Shown here in pieces: positions 17,240 through 26,299 of a DNA stretch of 64,000 bases. The stretch comes from Danxiaibacter sp048498555 (GTDB taxonomy: Bacteria > Bacteroidota > Bacteroidia > Chitinophagales > Chitinophagaceae): positions 1 through 64,000 of the forward strand of contig JBEHXT010000022.1 in NCBI GenBank assembly GCA_048498555.1, given 5' to 3'. Each line of letters opens with the position of its first letter. Position 1 is the stretch's first letter. The position numbers were made by a program, and so were the translations under genes. The notes beneath the pieces were generated by a model. It was not told where the DNA came from and searched no databases. It worked only from the letters and a program-made list of their open reading frames with translations.

Positions 17240-19225
17240 TTATTTCATTATTTTTTTCAGAATCACAAACCCGCCGGGTTTCACCAATTCAACTTCGGCT
17301 TCACCAGATGGCAAGTCAACTACAATCTGATGGCTCTCGCCCGGATGTAGTGTATTCAAACGAATATCTTTGTTATTATACCTGATGGTGTAGCCTTTCA
17401 TTGTATAACTGGGGAAATCCTTTCGTGCTGTTACGCTGATAGTAGCTTTACCACCCTGCTTGTTTAGTAATTCAATTGTAGCAGGAGCAAACTCTTCCTG
17501 CCAGGCGATATACATATCACGTTTTTCTCTTTCAGGAGATACAAGCCCCCATGCTCTGTAACCATTAGGCCCTGTGCCAGGAAAGCGGCTGAAATAATCG
17601 TTGAATGTCCATACTGATGCACCCACCAAAAAATCGCATTGCCTGAAATCTTCCATTGCTTTCTTCAAATGCTGCACCCTTTCCAATTCTGTTTTGCCTT
17701 CATCTGCGCGAATCCCGAATTCACTTACATACACCGGTTTATTTGGGTATAAATCATGTATATGCTGCAGGTGTTTGAGATGATCGGTATAGATATTCGC
17801 GCTTACAAAATCAACATACTGCGATGCTTCATCTTCAGGCTTCTTTACAAAATCCCTGAATACGATCATACTTGCAAACGTTATTAATCGCGAGTTATCG
17901 AGTGATTTTACAAAACTGCTCATATCGCGAACCCACGCTTTACCTTCTCCCTTCTGTGATTGAAATTCATTACCTACGCTATAAGCTACAACACTCGGGT
18001 GATTCCAGTCACGCTCAACCATTTCACGCATTTGTGACTGAAACTTGCGGCGCATCATTGTATCGTTCATTTGCTTTGGCGTCATTTGCCAATTGCCCGC
18101 TTCTTCAATAATGAGCAAACCATTCTTATCGGCCCAATCCAACATGTACTCAGACACAGGATAATGGTTGATCCTGGAAAGCTCCATTGCTCCACCTTTT
18201 ATCAAAGCGAGATCCTGATCCAATACCTGTTGCGGATCCATCGATCCAAAACCCGGATAATCGAGCGGCCTGTTGCAGCCACCCATTTTAATTGGCTCAC
18301 CGTTTAGCAAGAGTTTTGTACCTGATACTTCCAACTTGCGGATACCAAAACGAGTAGACAACGTATCATCGCCGGCAATAATATTGGCCACATATAGATT
18401 AGGCTCATCCTGGTTCCATAATTTCACTTCACTGGCAGGCATTGTTGCAGCAAACTCTACTTTGCTGTTTCCTGTAGCATCAACATTTACAGCAACCGGT
18501 TTGAACTTAATATTGCTTTGTTTATCATTGTTCCATACAAAAGCATTCACCGTAGCCTTCTGTGCAGAAGCTGACACATTTTTAATTAATGCTGTAATAT
18601 GAACTGAGGCGTCACCTTGCTTCAAATCAGGCTCTGCAACGATTTTAACATTGCTTACATATACATCTGGCCTTGTTACCAAATGCACCGTACGCGTTAA
18701 GCCGCCATAGTTGATCCACGGATATAATTGCCCGGCGTTCTCAGAAGATGAAGGCACCAAAGTTTTTGCGCCTGGTATTGTGGTTGTATCCCATGCATTA
18801 CTAACCTGCACTGCCAATACATTTTCCGCCTTTAAATATTTTGTAATATCAAACTCAAAGGGTGTATATCCGCCTTCATGTTCACCGAGCAGGTTGCCAT
18901 TCAACCATATTTTTGACTTATAGAACACTGCATCGAATTTCACAAACACATGGCCGTTATTTGCCTGCACAGCATCAAATCTTTTAAAGTACCATGCCGT
19001 TCCTGTGTAAAACATATACCGTGGGTCTACCGAAAAACAGTGAGGCACTTTTACTTTATCAAACTTATCCGAGGGAAAAATATTCTCAAACCATTTTTGT
19101 TGTTCCCCTGTTTTCATGGGATCCACAGCAAACGTCCACTGGCCATTTAACTCGCTACTTTTCCTGCCTTCAGCAAGCAGCACTGCAGGCAAACAACATA
19201 ATAGTAAAATCAATCTTATTTTCAT
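17240..19225 (-). CDS. Glycoside hydrolase family 2 enzyme (beta-glucuronidase-like)
   Basis: A 661-residue exported enzyme with signal peptide MKIRLILLLCCLPAVLLAEG. Order of domains: sugar-binding jelly roll (about 25-185), Ig-like domain (190-295), and TIM barrel (300-610). The acid/base glutamate is E420 in YSVGNEFQS and the nucleophile is E502 in KPVYVSEFG. The short length and the SEFG motif fit the beta-glucuronidase/beta-galactosidase-like small GH2 enzymes better than LacZ. The specific sugar cannot be fixed; glucuronidase residues such as the N-K motif were not clearly located. It sits 2 bp downstream of the small SGNH esterase gene, so the two are translationally linked. Confidence 0.92.
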   Translation of the reverse strand: MKIRLILLLCCLPAVLLAEGRKSSELNGQWTFAVDPMKTGEQQKWFENIFPSDKFDKVKVPHCFSVDPRYMFYTGTAWYFKRFDAVQANNGHVFVKFDAVFYKSKIWLNGNLLGEHEGGYTPFEFDITKYLKAENVLAVQVSNAWDTTTIPGAKTLVPSSSENAGQLYPWINYGGLTRTVHLVTRPDVYVSNVKIVAEPDLKQGDASVHITALIKNVSASAQKATVNAFVWNNDKQSNIKFKPVAVNVDATGNSKVEFAATMPASEVKLWNQDEPNLYVANIIAGDDTLSTRFGIRKLEVSGTKLLLNGEPIKMGGCNRPLDYPGFGSMDPQQVLDQDLALIKGGAMELSRINHYPVSEYMLDWADKNGLLIIEEAGNWQMTPKQMNDTMMRRKFQSQMREMVERDWNHPSVVAYSVGNEFQSQKGEGKAWVRDMSSFVKSLDNSRLITFASMIVFRDFVKKPEDEASQYVDFVSANIYTDHLKHLQHIHDLYPNKPVYVSEFGIRADEGKTELERVQHLKKAMEDFRQCDFLVGASVWTFNDYFSRFPGTGPNGYRAWGLVSPEREKRDMYIAWQEEFAPATIELLNKQGGKATISVTARKDFPSYTMKGYTIRYNNKDIRLNTLHPGESHQIVVDLPSGEAEVELVKPGGFVILKKIMK

Positions 19226-19227
19226 CT

Positions 19228-20043
19228 TTAATACTTGTTCGTTATAAACACTTTATTGGCAATCGTCTTTCCTATATTGTTCAGAGCTGGTTGATTATAA
19301 TGTATTTCATCTTTCATCCATTGTTTCTCTTGAAAGATATTTGTATCACTATATACGATTAAAACGTTTCTAATAGTAGCTGCAATTTCTTCCTGTGCCT
19401 TACGTACTTCATCAAAACCTTTATTTGGATGATTGATATAATACCCCGTTTGTATAATATAAAACGCAACACTTTCCCCGAGCGCATTCCTGAATCTTTT
19501 GATCACAGTTTCAAGCGCAGTCTTATACTCTGCAGTAGTCAGTTGCCCCGCATTAATTGCATTGGCATCTCTTTCGCCCTGGCTCCAGATAATGCCCGCA
19601 ACAGGCATTTTTGTTTTACTCACTGCAGCCTTAGCTTTAATCACTGCGCTATCAAGTAGCGGAAGGCGGCCCTGAGCATCCCATGTACCATAATTGTTCA
19701 TTTCGGCTTTAACATGACAGGAACTACCACCGCGCGCCGCCTGAACAATTATTATTTGCTTGCCAGAGAGCTGATGATATGCTTCGGCAAACGCCGGCCA
19801 TGCACTGCCTGTGTGTGCTTTTTCAAAGTGCAGTTCAGTAACGCCCACCGGATCCTTTAATGCATGTAGCGTATTGCCTGTAAAAGAATATTCAAAAGCA
19901 CTGCCCGCATTGCATTGTACCGACTGCAAGCTATCGCCCTGCCCCACTGCATTACTTTGCCCAGCCACGAGAAACAATACGCCGGATTGCCCCAGTACGC
20001 AATTACACATTAACACACAAATAAGATACACAACTACTTTCAT
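19228..20043 (-). CDS. SGNH esterase, SASA family (small form)
   Basis: A 271-residue exported esterase with signal peptide MKVVVYLICVLMCNCVLGQ. The serine is S30 in VAGQSNAVG, the QGE block is IIWSQGERDA, and the Asp/His pair is in MKDEIHYNQPAL near the C-terminus. It has only the catalytic SGNH core, without the jelly-roll insert of the large paralogue 2 kb downstream. It likely removes acetyl groups from the PUL1 glycan. Having two different SASA esterases in one operon suggests a heavily acetylated substrate (inference). It lies 7 bp after SusD. Confidence 0.9.
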   Translation of the reverse strand: MKVVVYLICVLMCNCVLGQSGVLFLVAGQSNAVGQGDSLQSVQCNAGSAFEYSFTGNTLHALKDPVGVTELHFEKAHTGSAWPAFAEAYHQLSGKQIIIVQAARGGSSCHVKAEMNNYGTWDAQGRLPLLDSAVIKAKAAVSKTKMPVAGIIWSQGERDANAINAGQLTTAEYKTALETVIKRFRNALGESVAFYIIQTGYYINHPNKGFDEVRKAQEEIAATIRNVLIVYSDTNIFQEKQWMKDEIHYNQPALNNIGKTIANKVFITNKY

Positions 20044-20050
20044 CAGTCAG

Positions 20051-21541
20051 TTATTTCCAGTCAGGATTTTGTTCAAGTTTGGGATTGGCATTTATTTCAT
20101 CCAGCGGAATGGGAAAATACCGGTTGCGAGCCTGTGGGCTTCTTGTAGGGAACACATTATTCACTGCCGAAGATGCCACTTTGATAAAGGTGTTTGTCCT
20201 GGTAAGATCATACCACCTGTCGCCTTCACCAAAAAACTCCCAGCTCCGCTCCTGCAATACGGCATCAATAAATTGTTCTTTGCTAAGCCCGGAAGTAAGA
20301 TCGGGTAAGCCTGCCCTGTCCCTCACCGTTTTTATATAACCATATGCAATAGAAGTAGCACCGTTTTGCCTTGCTTCTGCTTCTGCAGCTATCAAATACA
20401 CATCTGCCAGGCGCAAGATGGGAATGTTTACTGCATTGCTTGGCGCAACAGGATCCATATATTTCTTTAATAGCACTCCTTGTGTTGTAATAGGCGTTAT
20501 ATCTTTTTGCGCAACCGTCTGCCCTTGTTTGTTGATATAGTTAGTATCAAGCAACTGCCTTCTTTTATCCAAAGGATCAAATGAATTAAAGAATGACTGG
20601 TACACAAATGCAGAGCCAAAAGATGTAGCTGAATATTGCGGCCCATCACTGTTACGAGGCCCGTAAAGGCTGATGATCTGTGTGCCAAAACCAGGAGAAG
20701 TGCTTTCACATTCAAATGCCCACATGTTTTCAATTCTTGCAACATCTTCTTTTGAAACATCATATACATCCTTCACGTTAGGCATTAAAGCATATTTATT
20801 AGCGTTTAAAACATCTTTGGCTTTCTCAAGAGCCAGCGTCCAGTTCTCCGCATACAAAGCTGCTTTTGCGTACAATGCTTGTGCCACCTGTTTAGATGGA
20901 CGGCCTTTTTGAATGGCCGGCGCATAATCTGGCAATTTTGTTATGGCCTGATCTAAATCTGCAAAAATCTGTTTGAACACATCTGCCTGGGGGCTTTTGC
21001 CAATAATTGCAGAATCGATGCTGATGCTTGGGGTGGTTTTGATTACCACATCACGAAAGTTCTTTGTAAGTGTCCACAGGTAAAATGCACGCAGGTAAGA
21101 AGCTTCACCCAGTATTACATCACGCCTTGCTGCATCCATATTGGTTGATGGAACTTTATACAACACCCAGTTGGCCTTTTCTATGCCTGAATAACAAGAT
21201 TCCCATATCTGCTGCGCTGACTCATTTTGTCTGCTAAAACTTTTTTGAGTGGTATAGTTCTGGTCATAGCTAAACAGCGTGTAAGTATCCCTGCCAACTA
21301 CAGGCCTCGGATAAATTTGATCTGCGCTGAAATCTGGCACACATGTGGCGGCAGTAAAATACAAAGTGGTTAATGGCCCGTAGGCGGCTGTGAGCGCGGC
21401 TTCCGCGTCGGACGATGTTTTGTAAAAGCTCTCTGTAAAAATAGATGAGTAAGGCTTTTCAGTCAGCTTATTGCAAGACGTTGTTATCATTAACGCACAA
21501 ACACCGCTTAATATATATTGTATGTTTTTTATTACTTTCAT
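20051..21541 (-). CDS. SusD/RagB-type surface glycan-binding lipoprotein (PUL1)
   Basis: A 496-residue outer-membrane lipoprotein with lipobox cysteine C23 (LMITTSCNKL). It has the usual SusD layout: N-terminal SusD-like domain with tetratricopeptide-like helices (AEAALTAAYGPL, EASYLRAFYLWTL) and the C-terminal SusD/RagB domain (ILRLADVYLIAAEAEAR, QERSWEFFGEGDRWYDLTRT). It forms the lid of the SusC importer. The ATG at 21541 begins the lipoprotein signal; a TTG at 21562 only adds a charged stretch. It lies 50 bp downstream of its SusC and 7 bp upstream of the small esterase. Confidence 0.96.
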   Translation of the reverse strand: MKVIKNIQYILSGVCALMITTSCNKLTEKPYSSIFTESFYKTSSDAEAALTAAYGPLTTLYFTAATCVPDFSADQIYPRPVVGRDTYTLFSYDQNYTTQKSFSRQNESAQQIWESCYSGIEKANWVLYKVPSTNMDAARRDVILGEASYLRAFYLWTLTKNFRDVVIKTTPSISIDSAIIGKSPQADVFKQIFADLDQAITKLPDYAPAIQKGRPSKQVAQALYAKAALYAENWTLALEKAKDVLNANKYALMPNVKDVYDVSKEDVARIENMWAFECESTSPGFGTQIISLYGPRNSDGPQYSATSFGSAFVYQSFFNSFDPLDKRRQLLDTNYINKQGQTVAQKDITPITTQGVLLKKYMDPVAPSNAVNIPILRLADVYLIAAEAEARQNGATSIAYGYIKTVRDRAGLPDLTSGLSKEQFIDAVLQERSWEFFGEGDRWYDLTRTNTFIKVASSAVNNVFPTRSPQARNRYFPIPLDEINANPKLEQNPDWK

Positions 21542-21591
21542 ATTGCTTCGTTTAAAGAACAACCGAATACTTTTTCTTTTAGTGTGATTGA

Positions 21592-24500
21592 TTAAAATCC
21601 AACCTGGAGGCCAACGAGGAATGATCTTGCCATTGGGTATACAAGGTTATCAATACCGATGAGCGTATTCGAGCCTCCGAAGGAATTAACTTCAGGATCA
21701 TACCCAGAATACTTCGTAACAGTGAACAGGTTGTTTCCGCTTACATAGACTCTTGCGCTGGAAATACCTTTGATGGCAGGAAACCTATAACCGAGCGTAA
21801 GATTCTTCATGCGGATATAAGAACCATCTTCAACAAAACGATCTGAAACCGGTATTCTTCCACCCTGGAAACCTGATGCATATTCATTGTTCGGATTTGT
21901 TGGCGACCACCTGTTCACCATGTCTTCAACAACATTTCTTCCGCCCAATGCATTTTCAAATGTGTAACGGCTCAGGTTAAAGATTTTGTTGCCCTGCACG
22001 CCTGAAAGGAAAAAGCTTAAATCAAAATTCTTGTAACTGAAGTTAGATGAGAATCCAAAAATATAAGATGGATTGGCATTGCCTGTAATACGCTGATCGT
22101 CACCGGTGATCTGCTTGTCATTGTTCAGGTCTGCAACTTTAACACCACCAGTGCGGCTACCGCTTCCTGGTAGCACCGTTTCTCCGGTTTGGTAAATACC
22201 ATTAAACACATAGGTTTTAAAAACGCCCAGCGGCTGGCCAACTCTTAAAACACTGTAAGGGTTCAACACAAATTCGTTCACACCACCTTCCAGGCTCAAC
22301 AATTCATTTCTGTTAAAGGAAACATTGGCATTAACGTTCCATTTAAATTTACCGGTAAAAATTCTTGCATCTGCAGCTATCTCCACACCTTTATTTCTAA
22401 TGCTTGCAAAGTTGCCCGTTACAGAACTATAGCCGGAGGATAAAGGAAGGTTTTTAACAAAGAGCAGGTCCCTTGTTTCTTTGTTGTAATAATCAACCAC
22501 AAAATTCAGCCTGTTATTAAGCAACCCGATATCTAAGCCAATGTTCGCCTGCAATGATTTTTCCCAGCGAAGGTCCTTGTTCGGAATGCCGGTAGGGCTA
22601 ATACCTACAGTATAAATATGGTTGAATTGATAATTGCTTCCTGAACCTTCTAATGCAAGTGATTGATATGGTGCGATGGCGCCGGCGTTACCTGTAGAAC
22701 CGTAGCTTCCGCGAAGCTTAAGATCACTGAACACCCTGTTGTTCTTCATGAACGGCTCTTCAATAATTCTCCAGGCGGCAGCAACTGCAGGAAAAAATCC
22801 CCACTTATGATTTTCACCAAATTTAGAAGCACCATCATAACGCGCGGTAACATCAACAAAATATTTGTTTGCATAACCATAGTTAATACGCCCCATGTAT
22901 GAGTTTAAAACATCTTTACTACGATTACTGCTTACTGTGCGGTTTATGGCAAGCTGCACGGCTTCATTCAAAGTGGCATCATTCGGAAAGCCGCCTGCAC
23001 TTATGCTGTTGGCATTATACATGTTTGCCTGGGTAGCATATACACCGGTAACTTTTAACGAGTGCTCACCGAAGTTGTGGTTATAGGTAAGAACACTTTC
23101 ATGCAACCATGCAGTTGAATTTACATTTCCTTTTTGAGCGGATCCGGAATTAACACTCACCTCTGCTTTACCCAGTATGTACAATGGAGAATAGTAATCA
23201 TTGAGTGTACCGGAGATATCGGCATTGAAAGATCCGCGGTAACTTAAGCCTTCGATTATTTTCGCTTCAACGTACACGTTCGCCAGCGTACGTTTTATAG
23301 TATTCCTGTTGAGTACCTCAGCAAGCCCTAGCGGATTGGCTACTTCACGGTACCGGCCGTTGAACTGATCAGCAAAAGGAAAAATACTTCCATCATCTTT
23401 ATAAGGCACTAACGTTGGCGGAGCGCCTAATGTAGCGCCAACAATACCTTGCGTAACCAGCGGGCCGTCTATTGAGTTGATACCTGTTGGTATGTTATTG
23501 TTGGTTGTATAACTTGTAAGAATGCTTGTCCCTACTTTAAAATGTTTGCTGATTGTATGATCGAGTGTTGCTCTTAATGAGTAACGGTTGAAATTCGATT
23601 TAATGATGATACCATCCTGGTTGAAATAATTGCCAGACAGCGAAAACACCGTCTTATCAGAACCACCACTCACTGCGGCCTGGTAGTTTTGCATATTTGC
23701 TTGGCGATAGGTATAATCCTGCCAGTCTGTGCCTGCACCAAGTGATGAAGGATTATCATATACCGCAGTGTTGTACACATCATTCTCCAGCTGCCCAAAC
23801 TGTGAAGCATTCATCATGTCCAGCTTCTTTGTAATATTTTGAACACCCTGATAGGTCTCCAACTGCACTCTTGTTGCGCCACTCTTGCCTCTTTTGGTGC
23901 TGATAAGTACTACGCCATTGGCACCTCTTGCGCCGTAAATGGCAGTTGCAGAAGCATCTTTCAATACTTCTACCGATTCTATATCATTTGGGTTGATTGT
24001 AGACAGCGGGCTTACATCAGTAACGCTACCGCCGTTCGAGATTTGAATTCCATCAACAATGTACAGTGGCTCTGATGAACCATTGATAGAGTTTGTACCG
24101 CGGACACGCACACTGATATTACCGCCAGGTGCAGCATTGTTCTGCGTTATCTGCACGCCAGCAACTCTTGCAGCTAAACCCTGGGCAACATTTGTAACGG
24201 GCGTTTGCGTAATATCAGCAGCCTTCACCGAGGCTATTGAACCTGTTGATGCAGCCTTTCGTTGTGTTCCATAACCAACTACAACTACATCACTCAATTG
24301 CTTTACATCAGGCTTGAGCGCAATACTAAAGGTTGTTTGACTGCCCGTTTCAACATTAGCATCCTCATATCCCTGGAAGGAAATAACGATCGATGTGCCG
24401 GGTTTTACCTCTTTCAACGTAAATTCACCAGCATTATTTGTTACGGTGCTTTTTGATGAACCTTTAATGGTTACCGAAGCACCGGCAAGTGGCTTATTGT

Positions 24501-24633
24501 TTTCATCCAAAACCTTACCCGTAACAGGTGGCAGGTTTTGCGCATGTATAACAGTTGAAACCATTAGCAACACGAGGCAAAGCGTTGCAGTAAAACCATA
24601 AACGGTTTTTAGTGTGAGAGACAATTTCTTCAT
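21592..24633 (-). CDS. SusC/RagA TonB-dependent outer-membrane transporter (PUL1)
   Basis: A 1013-residue TonB-dependent beta-barrel. After a signal peptide ending in VIHAQ comes a CarboxypepD_reg-like domain (VTGKVLDENNKPLAGASVTI). The SusC signature DVVVVGYGTQRK precedes the plug domain (VRGTNSINGSSEPLYIVDG, EVLKDASATAIYGARGANGV). The remaining about 750 residues form the barrel and end in a phenylalanine (LVGLQVGF), as required for barrel assembly. It imports oligosaccharides with SusD. The ATG at 24633 starts the signal peptide; the TTG at 24687 does not. It is the first gene of the PUL1 operon and divergent from the LacI regulator. Confidence 0.97.
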   Translation of the reverse strand: MKKLSLTLKTVYGFTATLCLVLLMVSTVIHAQNLPPVTGKVLDENNKPLAGASVTIKGSSKSTVTNNAGEFTLKEVKPGTSIVISFQGYEDANVETGSQTTFSIALKPDVKQLSDVVVVGYGTQRKAASTGSIASVKAADITQTPVTNVAQGLAARVAGVQITQNNAAPGGNISVRVRGTNSINGSSEPLYIVDGIQISNGGSVTDVSPLSTINPNDIESVEVLKDASATAIYGARGANGVVLISTKRGKSGATRVQLETYQGVQNITKKLDMMNASQFGQLENDVYNTAVYDNPSSLGAGTDWQDYTYRQANMQNYQAAVSGGSDKTVFSLSGNYFNQDGIIIKSNFNRYSLRATLDHTISKHFKVGTSILTSYTTNNNIPTGINSIDGPLVTQGIVGATLGAPPTLVPYKDDGSIFPFADQFNGRYREVANPLGLAEVLNRNTIKRTLANVYVEAKIIEGLSYRGSFNADISGTLNDYYSPLYILGKAEVSVNSGSAQKGNVNSTAWLHESVLTYNHNFGEHSLKVTGVYATQANMYNANSISAGGFPNDATLNEAVQLAINRTVSSNRSKDVLNSYMGRINYGYANKYFVDVTARYDGASKFGENHKWGFFPAVAAAWRIIEEPFMKNNRVFSDLKLRGSYGSTGNAGAIAPYQSLALEGSGSNYQFNHIYTVGISPTGIPNKDLRWEKSLQANIGLDIGLLNNRLNFVVDYYNKETRDLLFVKNLPLSSGYSSVTGNFASIRNKGVEIAADARIFTGKFKWNVNANVSFNRNELLSLEGGVNEFVLNPYSVLRVGQPLGVFKTYVFNGIYQTGETVLPGSGSRTGGVKVADLNNDKQITGDDQRITGNANPSYIFGFSSNFSYKNFDLSFFLSGVQGNKIFNLSRYTFENALGGRNVVEDMVNRWSPTNPNNEYASGFQGGRIPVSDRFVEDGSYIRMKNLTLGYRFPAIKGISSARVYVSGNNLFTVTKYSGYDPEVNSFGGSNTLIGIDNLVYPMARSFLVGLQVGF

Positions 24634-24684
24634 ATGCAAGTTATCTTTAGTTAGTTTCAGAAAGCATGACCATAAAACTGATTG

Positions 24685-24716
24685 CAATGATAGAGAAGTT
24701 TAAAAAACGAAAACAA
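24685..24716 (-). promoter_or_regulatory. Candidate promoter of PUL1
   Basis: On the minus strand, TTG at 24716-24714 and TATCATTG at 24692-24685 are separated by 21 bp. The -7 element matches TAnnTTTG at all but one fixed position. The leader to the susC ATG would be about 45 nt. Confidence 0.45.
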
Positions 24717-24734
24717 TGTACTGATGACGAAATC

Positions 24735-24760
24735 TATCGGGAACGATATCGCAAACGATA
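24735..24760. promoter_or_regulatory. Two overlapping palindromic LacI-type operators
   Basis: Two copies of the 14-bp palindrome TATCG-N4-CGATA, at 24735-24748 (centre GGAA) and 24747-24760 (centre CAAA), share two bases; their centres are 12 bp apart. A third half-site, CCGATAG, follows at 24761-24767. Size and symmetry fit LacI-family dimers, and the regulator is encoded about 300 bp away. They lie upstream of the candidate -33 of susC. Binding by the neighbouring regulator is inferred. Confidence 0.65.
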
Positions 24761-24778
24761 CCGATAGGTGAAGAGGAT

Positions 24779-24880
24779 GTACGATGGTAGATGTACGGTG
24801 TACGATGTACGATGTGGGATGTGTAGATAGCGTAAATGCTTTAATGTACGAAATACGAAGTACGAAGTACGTTGGGTGCG
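24779..24880. repeat. Degenerate TACGATG/TACGAAG tandem repeat block
   Basis: Two blocks: GTACGATG-type units (24779-24815) and TACGAARTACG units ending in TACGTTGGGTG (24847-24880). Near-identical words recur at 57731-57750 and three times in 61901-62085. No coding potential. Confidence 0.7.
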
Positions 24881-25054
24881 ACTCGCGACTGAAAACATGT
24901 AATGATAGATGTGCGTGTTAGATGTTGCATGTTTGCTGCATGATGTGAGGGCGTTCAGAAAAATGATGCAAAGAGCTATATCTTCAATAAATTGCTTATT
25001 ATGAAAGGCTGATGCGTTTCATACCCGATGAAAAAATATAAATGAATTAAGCAG

Positions 25055-26221
25055 ATGATCCGTTGTGTTAAATGTAACCAGGTACACGCAATAACGAGAG
25101 CTGGTATTTTAAGAGGCAGGCAACGCTATTATTGTAAAGATTGCAAAACGTATTTTACGCTTCCTGAAGTGGATAAAAAAGCTTTTCCTGAAACAGGCAA
25201 AAAGCACATGGCAACTATTGTTGATATCGCGAAAGCATTGAACATTTCCAAATCAACAGTATCGAGGGCCTTGCGGGAACATAGTGATATCAACCCGCAG
25301 ACACGTGAAGCTGTACTAAAAAAGGCAAGGCAACTGGATTACCAGCCCAATCAGCTTGCACAAAGCCTGGTAAAAAGCAAAAGCAACACAATAGGTATTA
25401 TTGTGCCGGAATTCCTGACTTATTTTTTTCCAACAATAATAATGGGCGCGCAGGAAGTTGCAGCAAAGGCAGGCTATAACGTGATCATTTGTCAATCGCA
25501 GGAAACATTCAAAACAGAAGTTGCCAATGCACAGGTATTATTGTCTAACCGCGTAGAGGGCGTGTTGATCTCCATGACAAAAGACACCAAGAACTTTGAA
25601 CATTTTAAAACATTTGAACGCCATGGCATTCCCGTTGTGTTCTTCAACAGAGTGTGCGAAGAAATGAATACGCCGCGTGTGCTTGTTGACGACTACAACG
25701 GTGCTTTTATGGCGGTGGAGCATTTGATCAAAAACGGCTATAAAAATATCGCCCATATTGGTGGGCCTTCAATTTTACGCATCAGCCATAACAGGCTCAA
25801 TGGTTACAAGGATGCACTAAAAAAACATAAGCTGAAAATAAAAGACGAACTAATAACGCATTGTGACCTTTCTAAAGACGCGGCACGCGCCTGCGCCGAA
25901 AAATTGCTAAGTCTAAAAAACAGGCCTGATGCAGTTTTTTGCGTAAACGATCCTGCCGCTATCCAGTTAATGCTTGTCGCAAAAAACATGGGTATTAAAA
26001 TACCGGAGAAGCTTGGCGTTGTTGGGTTCAGTAATGATCCAATCTCTGCAGTAATAGATCCTGCTTTAACAACGATTGAACAGCCGGTGGCTGATATAGG
26101 AAGAACAGCGATGCGGCTCCTACTCGAAAATATTCAAAAGGGCATTGAAGGTTTTAAGCCCGTTACAAAATCTCTTAAAACGAATTTAATTGAGAGACAG
26201 TCATCGGTAAGAAAAAAGTAA
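25055..26221 (+). CDS. LacI-family regulator with N-terminal transposase-type zinc ribbon
   Basis: A 388-residue regulator. Residues 1-35 are a four-cysteine zinc ribbon, C4-x2-C7-x19-C27-x2-C30, with the RGRQRYYCKDC pattern seen at the N-terminus of IS1/IS1595-type transposase proteins. Residues 52-105 are a normal LacI helix-turn-helix (MATIVDIAKALNISKSTVSR, hinge helix NQLAQSLVKSKSN), and 110-385 are the periplasmic-binding-protein-like sensor. The ATG at 25055 starts just before the ribbon. An internal ATG at 25208 would give a canonical LacI, but the ribbon stays in frame with no stop and was kept. It is divergent from PUL1 and convergent with the GH32 gene, so it most likely controls PUL1 through the palindromes at 24735-24760. 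Confidence 0.92.
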   Translation: MIRCVKCNQVHAITRAGILRGRQRYYCKDCKTYFTLPEVDKKAFPETGKKHMATIVDIAKALNISKSTVSRALREHSDINPQTREAVLKKARQLDYQPNQLAQSLVKSKSNTIGIIVPEFLTYFFPTIIMGAQEVAAKAGYNVIICQSQETFKTEVANAQVLLSNRVEGVLISMTKDTKNFEHFKTFERHGIPVVFFNRVCEEMNTPRVLVDDYNGAFMAVEHLIKNGYKNIAHIGGPSILRISHNRLNGYKDALKKHKLKIKDELITHCDLSKDAARACAEKLLSLKNRPDAVFCVNDPAAIQLMLVAKNMGIKIPEKLGVVGFSNDPISAVIDPALTTIEQPVADIGRTAMRLLLENIQKGIEGFKPVTKSLKTNLIERQSSVRKK

Positions 26222-26299
26222 TTGAACAGCAGGAGAAAACACAGAGCTGCATAGAGAAATACTATCGCCACTACGTGCTTCCTCTTTCATTTTCAATTT

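Larger units (their letters stand above)
24634..25054. other. Regulatory gap between susC (PUL1) and the LacI gene
   Basis: 421 bp without a gene. It holds a candidate susC promoter (24685-24716), two overlapping palindromes (24735-24760), and a repeat-rich block (24779-24880). The last 170 bp before the LacI start show no clear TAnnTTTG promoter. Confidence 0.7.

Noticed and set aside
24779..24880. Possible CRISPR-like array
   Set aside because: The units are 7-10 bp, degenerate and without unique spacers of constant length, and no cas gene is in the window.
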